Source: Methanolobus sp. ZRKC5 (GTDB taxonomy: Archaea > Halobacteriota > Methanosarcinia > Methanosarcinales > Methanosarcinaceae). From it: 64,000 nt of DNA. The notes beneath the pieces were generated by a model. The model had not been told where the DNA came from and did not search any database. It saw only the letters and a list, made by a program, of their open reading frames with translations. Positions 8,988 to 16,309 of this stretch are shown piece after piece. The stretch is taken from contig NZ_CP151792.1 of assembly GCF_038446525.1 (NCBI RefSeq), positions 1-64,000 on the forward strand, read 5' to 3'. The position numbers and the translations under genes are program-made. Every line of letters starts with the position of its first letter. The stretch's first letter is position 1.

Positions 8988-9506
8988 TTTTTTTCGTTTA
9001 AAAATATGTATATTTTTTTTATCTATATGTATCAATTATAGTTTATATAAAATAATGTGTAATGTATATGTAGTAATTATTCTAATTTTTTCATTTTTAG
9101 TTGTAAAATAACCAATTTAAACAACTACTGTCTTTGTTTATTTGTCTAATTTATAAATAAAAAAAGTAAATACTACTTAAATATTATGCTCATGTCCATG
9201 ACGATTTATGTCTATAAATTTAAATATATTCGTTATATGAATCAGTAGAGCTCTTATTTTCTAAATGATATACTCTTTTGTAGGATATCTATAATCCATA
9301 AGACATTTCTTTTTATATTATTAATCTCGAAATTTCCGATTAATTATGGTATATAAAGGTTTACTAGCCACTTGTAGACTTTGTATTTCAAAAAAACGAA
9401 TGATTGAGTTAATGGGCATCAGTAGTCCGTTTTTATTAGTATTATTTAATTTTTAAAATGATTCCAAATAGATATGCTTATATATTTGTTTTCGACATGA
9501 GAAACC
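8988..9506. other. Very AT-rich non-coding region before mtaC
   Basis: About 520 bases without a credible reading frame on either strand and strongly AT-rich throughout. No repeat or RNA-like structure was recognised. It probably holds upstream control sites for the mtaCB promoter. Confidence 0.5.
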
Positions 9507-9514
9507 TTTATATG
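9507..9514 (+). promoter_or_regulatory. Probable TATA box of the mtaCB operon
   Basis: TTTATATG preceded by the purine-rich GAGAAACC, a fair BRE/TATA pair for archaea. It predicts transcription starting near 9535-9540, just before the first leader hairpin, giving a leader of about 85 bases. Confidence 0.6.
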
Positions 9515-9536
9515 TGATGGTAAAAGTGCATGATTG

Positions 9537-9590
9537 AGGTTCAAGAGAACCTTTTTGTGTAGATTGGATTGAGCTTGACCCAAGCTCAAT
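9537..9590 (+). promoter_or_regulatory. Structured mtaC leader with two hairpins
   Basis: The first hairpin is AGGTTC/GAACCT around an AAGA loop (9537-9552). The second is a perfect 10-bp stem, ATTGAGCTTG/CAAGCTCAAT, closed by three bases (9568-9590). The mtaC ribosome site GGAGG follows 20 bases later. The 18 bases joining the two hairpins recur in the leader relic at 5614-5631. Long leaders are known for methanol methyltransferase operons of Methanosarcina and take part in post-transcriptional control; that this one does so is inferred. Confidence 0.6.
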
Positions 9591-9621
9591 TAACTAGACT
9601 AATAATTGAAGGAGGTATAGA

Positions 9622-10386
9622 ATGTTAATAGTAGACAAAGAAGGTATCCTTATCAGATACAACGTTAAAATGGAAAAATCAATGACCCCAGAAGAGGCAG
9701 CTGCAGAACTCTATCCAAAAGATGAGTTATACAAGCCTATCGCAGAAGCGATCTTTGAGGGTGAAGAGGATGATGTAATTGAAGGTCTTGAGGCAGCTAT
9801 CGCAGCAGGCAAGGACCCAATCGCACTCATCGACGATATACTTATGGTCGGTATGAAAATAGTAACAGACCTGTATGATCAAGGTGTCATTTTCCTTCCA
9901 AATGTAATGATGTCAGCAGACGCAATGCTCGACGGTATCGAGTTCTGTAAATCCGAATCTGGCGCAAACCCAGTAACAAAAGGCAAGATCGTTGTCCACG
10001 TTGCTGAAGGTGACGTACACGACATCGGAAAGTCAATTGTTGCAGCACTCCTCAGAGCAGCTGGATATGAAGTAGTTGACCTTGGCCGTGACTGCCCAGT
10101 CGATGAAGTTATCGAAGCTGTAAAGAAAGAGAAGCCAATGATGCTCACCGGAACAGCACTCATGACAACAACCATGTATGCATTCAAGGAAGTCAACGAC
10201 CGTCTTGTTGAGGGTGGACTCGACCTTCCATTCGCATGTGGTGGCGGAGCTGTAAACCAGGACTTCGTTGGAACATACTCACTTGGAGTATATGGTGAAG
10301 AAGCAGCAGATGCACCAAAGATGGCAGACGCTATCCTTGCAGGCGCAGACATTGCAGCACTTAGAACAAGATTCCACACCCACTAA
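9622..10386 (+). CDS. mtaC: Methanol-specific corrinoid protein MtaC
   Basis: The 254-residue corrinoid protein accepts the methyl group of methanol from MtaB on Co(I) and passes it to MtaA for methylation of coenzyme M. The N-terminal cap domain (1-90) is followed by the B12-binding Rossmann domain with GDVHDIG, whose His133 is the lower cobalt ligand. GTALMTTTMYAF and CGGGAV line the dimethylbenzimidazole tail pocket. An ideal GGAGG lies six bases upstream of the ATG. mtaB follows after 11 bases, so the two are one operon. The codons are markedly more regular than in surrounding genes, as expected for an abundant catabolic protein. Confidence 0.96.
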   Translation: MLIVDKEGILIRYNVKMEKSMTPEEAAAELYPKDELYKPIAEAIFEGEEDDVIEGLEAAIAAGKDPIALIDDILMVGMKIVTDLYDQGVIFLPNVMMSADAMLDGIEFCKSESGANPVTKGKIVVHVAEGDVHDIGKSIVAALLRAAGYEVVDLGRDCPVDEVIEAVKKEKPMMLTGTALMTTTMYAFKEVNDRLVEGGLDLPFACGGGAVNQDFVGTYSLGVYGEEAADAPKMADAILAGADIAALRTRFHTH

Positions 10387-10397
10387 GGTGATCAAAA

Positions 10398-11777
10398 ATG
10401 GCAATTAACAGATTTACAACAATGGCTTATTCCGAAGCTGACGAAATGGTCTTCGGTAACGCAAAGAAACCTGTGAAAGCAGGATTTGACCTTGAGATCG
10501 GAGCAGGTTACACAACCGCAGAAGTAAACTACGCACCAAGGCCAGAAGCAGGAGAGACTCAGGAAAAGCTCGTAAACGAGTACCAGAGAATCACAAAAGA
10601 CATTATGGCAAGGGCTGTACAGGTCGGTTTCCCATCCGTAGTACTTGAGACAGAGCACGTCCAGCAGATGACCAACAACCCAGCATGGGGAGCAGCTGTT
10701 GCACACGCACAGAAGACCATCATGGAAGAGTACAACGAAGAGTACGGCATCAAATGCGCACTCAGACACACTCCTGGTGACATCAGAGAAGACAAGGAAT
10801 TCTTAGGCCTCAGAGGCGACAAGATGACTGTAGTCATGGAGTCCTTCGACCAGATCGCAGAGAGCGGCGCAGACCTCCTGTCCATTGAATCAATGGGTGG
10901 AAAGGAAATCTTCGACTACGCAGTACTCAGGAACGATGTTCCAGGTATGCTCTACGCAATCGGTTGCCTTGGCAGCATGGATATGGATTACCTCTGGCAG
11001 GAAATCGCAAAGGTAGCACAGCAGAAAGGCGTAATCGCTGCTGGTGACACAGACTGTGCACAGGCAAACACTGCAATGTTTATTGCAGGTGGTCTCCTTG
11101 ACAAGAACCTTGCACACACCCTTGCAATCGTTGCAAGAGCAATCTCCGCTCCAAGATCACTCGCTGCATATGAAGCAGGCGCAGTAGGTCCAGGAAAAGA
11201 CTGTGGATACGAGAACATCATCGTAAAAGCAATCTCCGGTATGCCAATGTCCTTCGAAGGTAAGACTTCAACCTGTGCACACTCAGATGTCATGGGTAAC
11301 CTTATCATGCAGTGCTGTGACCTCTGGTCAAATGAATCTGTAGAATACCACGCAGAATTCGGTGGTACCTCAGTACAGTGCTGGTCAGAATCCCTTAACT
11401 ACGACTGTGCACTCATGAACACTGCACTCAAGTCAGGAAACGAGAAGATCCTCAGAGACCTCCTCATGGCTTCCGACAGATTCAGAGACCCACAGTCCTA
11501 CATCCTTGCATACGACAACGCATACAAGGTTGGAGAAGCAATCGTAAAGGACGGAGAGGACATTTTCCTCCGTGCAAAGAACGCTGGAATGGAATGCTGC
11601 AACATCCTGAACGGCTCCGAAGGTCTCGACATGACAAAGTTCGAGCTCGGTGCACTTGCAAAGGCAACCGCAGAATTCGAGGCACTCACATCAGAGTCCG
11701 AGACATTCATGAGCGACTGCATGGAGAAATACTCCAAGGAAGTACCAGTATTCAAGCCAGAGAACTACGGGCTCTAA
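10398..11777 (+). CDS. mtaB: Methanol:corrinoid methyltransferase MtaB
   Basis: A 459-residue zinc TIM-barrel enzyme that activates methanol and methylates MtaC. The three zinc ligands known from the Methanosarcina barkeri enzyme fall at the same numbers here: Glu164 (LSIESMGG), Cys220 (DTDCAQANTAMF) and Cys269 (PGKDCGYEN). Length and ends fit the family. The start follows AAGGTGATC. It forms an operon with mtaC, and hairpins suited to ending the message lie just after the stop. Together with MtaA encoded elsewhere it forms the entry of methanol into methanogenesis. Confidence 0.97.
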   Translation: MAINRFTTMAYSEADEMVFGNAKKPVKAGFDLEIGAGYTTAEVNYAPRPEAGETQEKLVNEYQRITKDIMARAVQVGFPSVVLETEHVQQMTNNPAWGAAVAHAQKTIMEEYNEEYGIKCALRHTPGDIREDKEFLGLRGDKMTVVMESFDQIAESGADLLSIESMGGKEIFDYAVLRNDVPGMLYAIGCLGSMDMDYLWQEIAKVAQQKGVIAAGDTDCAQANTAMFIAGGLLDKNLAHTLAIVARAISAPRSLAAYEAGAVGPGKDCGYENIIVKAISGMPMSFEGKTSTCAHSDVMGNLIMQCCDLWSNESVEYHAEFGGTSVQCWSESLNYDCALMNTALKSGNEKILRDLLMASDRFRDPQSYILAYDNAYKVGEAIVKDGEDIFLRAKNAGMECCNILNGSEGLDMTKFELGALAKATAEFEALTSESETFMSDCMEKYSKEVPVFKPENYGL

Positions 11778-11791
11778 ATGTAGTACCAAGA

Positions 11792-11851
11792 AGTTTTCTT
11801 CGGAAAACTAACGGAAATAGGGAAGTTTGCTTAATACAAATTTTCCCTATT
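11792..11851 (+). terminator. Two hairpins downstream of mtaB
   Basis: AGTTTTC-TTCG-GAAAACT (11792-11809) is a perfect 7-bp stem with the very stable TTCG tetraloop. A second pair, AATAGGGAA and TTCCCTATT (11816-11824 with 11843-11851), forms a 9-bp stem. They start about 15 bases after the mtaB stop and probably define or protect the 3' end of the mtaCB message. Confidence 0.55.
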
Positions 11852-12925
11852 CCAAATTTATAATCACAATTATCAATTCACACTTAACTCCACAATAAAA
11901 ATCATAGGCTTTACAGAAAAAACGGGTCACAACGCCATCAATTCTACCTCCAACCTCCACAACCTTCACTATTATGGCATGTGTATCAAAACTTCCCCTG
12001 TAAAGCCTTTGACACTTTCACTGTTCTATGTTTCTGATTTTTCTGTTCTGAACATTTTCACCATACTTGGCATTTCGGAATATAAGCTGAAGTCATAGCT
12101 TTTGTATGCATAAAGATGATAGTCCAATTAAAAGCGAGCAAGAGATATACAATAGAATTAACCAATATCGAAAGAGCCTGAGAACAGCGGCATTAACCTC
12201 AATGATGCATACTCCTTTATTGAAACCCAATCAAGTGAGTTGCATCTTGGTATAGTGTTTAAAAATATCATACTTGGAAATGCCTGCTCATGGGGAGCAT
12301 ATGACACAGCATGTCAGCTTTTTGAGAATAATATGCAATCTTTCCGACAATTTTAGGTATTCAATATGTGATAATGAAATGGTGACATGGTTGGTGACAA
12401 CTTCGTTCAGATGATGCTGATTTTAATATTATTTCAACTCATTTAATATCGATAATTGGCGATAGGTGACACTATTCGAATGAATTAAGTTTATGCTGTC
12501 AACATCGTTCACACTATCACCTAGGATTTCTACAAAACCAGCATTTATAGTTTGATATGGGCTCAAAAACTAATATGTTACTTGTTTCTCTCCTTCAAGG
12601 ATAATCATTTGACTGAAAGGTTCAGGCAGAAAATTCCCTTGAAGCTGCGTTTGGCAATTTAAGAGAAGTGAAAAAGCAATTACATCATTACATAAGCCGG
12701 CAGGCCAATCAAAAACTTTAGATAATCCTCTTATAATGGCGATTTTTGGGCATTACTTACAGCAAAAAAATCACATACGTTTCGCTCATTTTGCGGGCAA
12801 CTCAAAGAATGATCTTTAAGCTAAGATTTCATTAATTTTGATTAAATATTGTGTTAACAATTTGTATAAATCTATCTTTGAGATAAATCAATCAAGGAAT
12901 AAATTCCCTACTATATGTATAGTGA

Positions 12926-13022
12926 GAACGGAAGCGTTCAATCTGTGATTGTAGGCTGGAGTTGGAACGGTAAGCACCCTTATGGGTGTGAGGGCGAAGG
13001 TAGCGACCCCCTTCTTAGCCCT
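12926..13022 (+). other. Strongly structured segment, possible IS605/TnpB 3'-end or other RNA relic
   Basis: Three hairpins follow in about 100 bases, GC-richer than the surroundings: GAACG-GAAG-CGTTC (12926-12939), CACCC-TTAT-GGGTG (12975-12988), and a compound stem AGGGC+GAAGG pairing with CCTTC and GCCCT with a three-base bulge (12991-13022). One frame across the first hairpin ends VRTEAFNL then stop, reminiscent of short TnpB C-terminal tails that overlap omega-RNA, but no other TnpB sequence is found. It may instead be an unrelated RNA or chance structure. Confidence 0.3.
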
Positions 13023-13366
13023 GAAACAGTTTGCTATAAGTGACTTTCATATTTTCCATCACGTGAAACACCATGTGCACTTATATTATTTCTACTGGAT
13101 TTTTAGGGCTAACTGATCAGTTTGAGACAAGTTCCTGATGTTTGCCACTTTCTTATTGATTTATCCTGCAGCTATTTATTATTGAATCTACTTATCGTCC
13201 CTCGGTTTTACTAGTTTATGTAGATGCTTTTTCTACTGCACGTGATTTACATATGAGAATTATAGAAAACATGTATACGTGAAAGAGATTTCAAGAGTGA
13301 TTCTTTGCTTAACTTGATAACATCTTTGCATTAAACTAAGTTTTTATAATGATATTTTTTTGGTTT

Positions 13367-13464
13367 GTGTTCTTTTCGAACTTATCCGGTGCTCGAACAC
13401 AATTAATCTCGAGGATTTGCTCAGATGTCCACAGAGAGAAGATATTGTGGAATAGATGTGAGTC
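13367..13464 (+). pseudogene. 5' tip of an IS110-family transposase with preceding hairpin
   Basis: The ATG at 13425 opens MSTERRYCGIDVS, the usual N-terminus of IS110-type DEDD transposases (GIDVSK). The frame leaves the family after the serine and no further transposase sequence is found. Just upstream GTGTTC (13367-13372) pairs with GAACAC (13395-13400). In IS110 elements the region before the gene encodes the bridge RNA, so this could be the edge of a lost insertion. The evidence is only about 12 residues. Confidence 0.35.
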
Positions 13465-14163
13465 TACCATTTAGATGGAGTCGATTGAAATAGCCTCTTC
13501 ATTGAATATTTTTATAATGTCCCTTAATCTAAAGAAATTGTTAGCTTATTTGCAGCAATACACGTTTATACTTAATTTTTAAGAGTTGCTACTATTAATG
13601 AGGAATGTAAGTGTTATTTAGAATTGCAAGGTATATTGCAACTACATTCACATGCTTTTAACGTATGTGTTTTTTGAATTAATACCTTTAAGCTATTTGA
13701 TTTTGAAAAAGAAATGGACGATAAGGTTATTAATTGCCTATCAATCAAAAATCTGCATACTTTGAGTTCATAATAAAAGAAAATGTATTGTCTTGACGTA
13801 TGGCACTTCTATTAATGTAGATACATTCTACGTACAAACTTTTTGCTTGTTTGCTACAAATGTGTTAAGATTTAGTTGCAAATTAGTGCTAGATTCACTT
13901 AAATAGTATTTAAAAAAATTATATTTATAAGAAATTTCATATTGTTACAGGAATATTATCTCATTTACTGTAAGAGCATAACCAACAATATCAATTAGCA
14001 ATCTATAAAAATATAGAAGAAATTGGGCTATGTAGAAAAACTATTGAAATAAACATCATTCACTTAAATTGATTGTATTTCATCAGTCTCGTCAGAAACA
14101 TTTGTAATAATTTTATCTCATGTTATGCCCACAAAAGTAGAGGATTTCTACAGAGCAATATTT

Positions 14164-14940
14164 TTAAACATAATTTCCTTTAAGGCTTACAAATTTTAAA
14201 GTAAATTCTCCATCCGATGTCAAAATATACTCTTTCTCCTTTTTGCTGCCTTCTACATGCCTTTCATCAATTAAATTCCAGTTGAGAAGATCCCTTGTCA
14301 GTGAATTGAATACACCATCTTTTAGTTCTCGGTTTGCCCTTTTCTTATCTCTTATCGGAATATATTCTTTTGAAAGCTTTTCAAACAGCTTTTTTCGGGA
14401 TAATGTTTTCAAATTCTCATCACCTAAGGGTTTTTGTTTGTCCAAGATATTCAATACGGTTACTCTGTTTGGATTTGCCTGAAAATCTTCAATGTGGACC
14501 TTTGGAATTGATATCTTTTTAGCTCTTTCTTCTATATCTACATGGTAAGGTATTGCTTCAAACCACAATGCCATCATAAAAAGACCAATTGATAATGCTT
14601 TAGTTCCGCTGGATACATTAAAATAATATTGAGCATCGGGTTTATTCTTATATATTTCAAAGACAGCATCCTTGATATAGTCAAGAGTATCATCTTCTAT
14701 AACTATCTCATGAACTCCTTTTTTTGCTATTTTTGTACCAAGCTCTTTTAGTTCTTCTATAGACTTTCTGATCGCTTCTCTTGCCTCCTGTCTATTTGGG
14801 ATATCAGAATTTTCATAGATTCTTTTTTCTGCAATGACATAGACTTCGGATGCAGGTGCGATTTCATAAATAGCTGTTCTAAATGTGTTATGCACATTTG
14901 CACCAGCGCTCATTATGTGAATCTTTTCTTTACTTTTCAT
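14164..14940 (-). CDS. CARF-domain wHTH regulator (HFX_2341/DUF6293-like)
   Basis: A 258-residue protein. The N-terminal Rossmann-like half (residues 5-150) opens with the strand KIHIMSAGANVHNTF and contains YYFNVSSGTKALSIGLFMMAL, the ligand-loop motif N-x-(S/T)-x-G-T-K of CARF domains. The C-terminal half (about 155-258) is a winged helix (LSRKKLFEKL ... LLNWNLIDE ... YILTSDGEF). CARF domains bind cyclic oligoadenylates or similar signals, and CARF-wHTH proteins are transcription regulators. It is divergent from the viperin gene with a perfect 32-bp palindrome between them, the obvious operator. No CRISPR locus is in the window, so its signal source is unknown. Confidence 0.82.
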   Translation of the reverse strand: MKSKEKIHIMSAGANVHNTFRTAIYEIAPASEVYVIAEKRIYENSDIPNRQEAREAIRKSIEELKELGTKIAKKGVHEIVIEDDTLDYIKDAVFEIYKNKPDAQYYFNVSSGTKALSIGLFMMALWFEAIPYHVDIEERAKKISIPKVHIEDFQANPNRVTVLNILDKQKPLGDENLKTLSRKKLFEKLSKEYIPIRDKKRANRELKDGVFNSLTRDLLNWNLIDERHVEGSKKEKEYILTSDGEFTLKFVSLKGNYV

Positions 14941-14973
14941 ATTCTGGCTCTTTGTGTTTGATTAAAATTAGTT

Positions 14974-15005
14974 TATTATTTAATAAATCTATTTATTAAA
15001 TAATA
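14974..15005. promoter_or_regulatory. Perfect 32-bp palindrome, probable operator of the CARF regulator
   Basis: Two perfect 15-base arms (TATTATTTAATAAAT and its complement) separated by CT lie between the divergent CARF-wHTH and viperin genes. The site is 33 bases from the regulator start and 47 from the viperin start. It is just upstream of the viperin TATA-like TTATTATATTTT (about 15018-15030). This fits a dimeric wHTH protein controlling both genes. Confidence 0.7.
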
Positions 15006-15052
15006 GGTAAATCTAAAAAATTATTATATTTTCTGAAACGGATTTTCATCCG

Positions 15053-15883
15053 ATGACAAGCAAAGCAATCAGATCCGTAAACTGGCATGTGACCATGAAC
15101 TGCAACTACAAGTGCAGGTTTTGTTTCTACAAGAGCATGAGTGGGGAATTCAAAGACATCGAAAAAGCCAGACAGAAACTTGAAACTTTAAAGGCAAAAG
15201 GAATTGAAAAAATCAACTTTGCTGGTGGAGAGCCTCTGTTATACAAAAACCTAAACCACCTTTTGAAGATGGCAAAGGATATGGGGTTCACAGTTAGTAT
15301 TGTTACAAATGCAGCTCTACTCAGTGAAAATAAACTCAGGGAAATGAGTAAGTATGTGGACTGGGTGGGAATATCTGTCGACTCTGCCGATGAACATATC
15401 GAAAAACAACTTGGAAGGGGAAACGGAAGTCATGTGGAACATATCCGTAAGGTCTGCAAGCTTATCCGTGAGAACGGAATGAAGCTGAAGATCAACTCCA
15501 CCATCACCAAAATGAACAACTTTGAGGATATGAAACCGTTCATATCATCTCTGGCTCCGGACAGATGGAAGATATTTCAGATACTATCCATGGAAGGTCA
15601 GAATGATGATGCTTTTGACCTTACCCTAACCAGTGAAGAGTTTGACATCTTCAGGAGTATAAATGGTGGGTTGATACTTAACAATGGTTCCAGTCCAACT
15701 TTTGAATCTGCAGAAGATATGCTTAATTCCTACTTCATAATAGGTCCGGATGGGGATATTCTCTTAAGTAAGGGCAATAAGCGCTCTACAATTCCATTTG
15801 AATCACTGGAAAATATGGAACTTACTGATCTTGTCGATGCAGACAAGTACCTGGAAAGAGGTGGTAACTATGACTGGAACTAA
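15053..15883 (+). CDS. Prokaryotic viperin, radical SAM 3'-deoxy-3',4'-didehydronucleotide synthase
   Basis: A 276-residue radical SAM enzyme. The cluster motif is MNCNYKCRFCFY (Cys17, Cys21, Cys24), and the SAM-binding GGEP box stands in KINFAGGEPLL, both viperin hallmarks. The C-terminus ends in ERGGNYDWN, matching the RGGxYxW tail that shapes the nucleotide pocket in viperins. Prokaryotic viperins convert CTP, GTP or UTP to 3'-deoxy-3',4'-didehydro forms that stop phage RNA synthesis. No ribosome site is present; a TATA-like element about 30 bases upstream suggests a leaderless message. It overlaps the broken kinase gene by 14 bases. A CARF-wHTH regulator is divergent, which suggests induction by a nucleotide second messenger. 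Confidence 0.9.
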   Translation: MTSKAIRSVNWHVTMNCNYKCRFCFYKSMSGEFKDIEKARQKLETLKAKGIEKINFAGGEPLLYKNLNHLLKMAKDMGFTVSIVTNAALLSENKLREMSKYVDWVGISVDSADEHIEKQLGRGNGSHVEHIRKVCKLIRENGMKLKINSTITKMNNFEDMKPFISSLAPDRWKIFQILSMEGQNDDAFDLTLTSEEFDIFRSINGGLILNNGSSPTFESAEDMLNSYFIIGPDGDILLSKGNKRSTIPFESLENMELTDLVDADKYLERGGNYDWN

Positions 15884-16250
15884 ACCAGTCTTTTCTTTTT
15901 CAGACTCCTCTCAGGATGATCTGAATCCTCTTCGAAGGATCTGCTTTACCGGAGTAAGGGGTGTTGGGAAATCGACTGTAATGGAAGAGATCGATGTGAT
16001 ATTCACCCATATGGATTACGAGTTCTATACGGACATAATACTGCTTGATTCTTATCCTGAACGCATCCAGGATCACAGGCAAAGGGATACTAAGAAGAAA
16101 TGAATCACTGGCCTGGAAGTTATCCGAAGGGAACTTGATTTTGAAAGGCAGAAAGCTGCAGATATCTCAGAAAAGTATGGAATAAGACTTCATGTAGTTG
16201 AGATGGGCGAAGATGCTGCTGAAAAGTTGAAAAACATTCTCCTAAGATGA
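15870..16250 (+). pseudogene. Broken nucleotide kinase partner of viperin
   Basis: The frame begins inside the viperin 3' end and carries a P-loop, GVRGVGKST, near residue 29. It then jumps almost at once to a LID-like segment, LLDSYPERIQDHRQRD. The roughly 80-100 residues a thymidylate/cytidylate-type kinase should have between these are missing. An in-frame TGA (16101-16103) then interrupts KKK-TGA-ITGLEVIRREL, after which the same frame continues to 16250 (IRLHVVEMGEDAAEKL). Nucleotide kinases are commonly linked to prokaryotic viperins, probably to supply the triphosphate. This copy has both an internal deletion and a stop and is almost certainly dead. Confidence 0.7.
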
Positions 16251-16309
16251 TTAAGTCATTAGTTTGTTTTTAAACAAATATAATTAAATAATTAGACAGT
16301 GTTTATTGT

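Larger units (their letters stand above)
11852..14163. other. 2.3-kb gene graveyard without intact genes
   Basis: No intact gene is seen. An open stretch without start at 12162-12356 reads like protein (NDAYSFIETQ ... GNACSWGAYDTACQLFENN) and ends at TAG. A second at 12617-12721 gives EAAFGNLREVKKQLHHYISR. I could not assign either and both may be decayed genes. The structured segment at 12926-13022 and the IS110-like tip at 13425 are listed separately. The remainder, especially 13.5-14.1 kb, is AT-rich with nothing recognisable. Confidence 0.5.

Noticed and set aside
9879-10379. Long reverse frame inside mtaC
   Set aside because: A shadow of the strongly codon-biased mtaC gene with Ser/Ala-rich, unstructured translation.
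16101-16103. TGA in the kinase frame read as selenocysteine
   Set aside because: The kinase also lacks its central domain, and relatives of this organism are not known to use selenocysteine, so a pseudogene explains it better.
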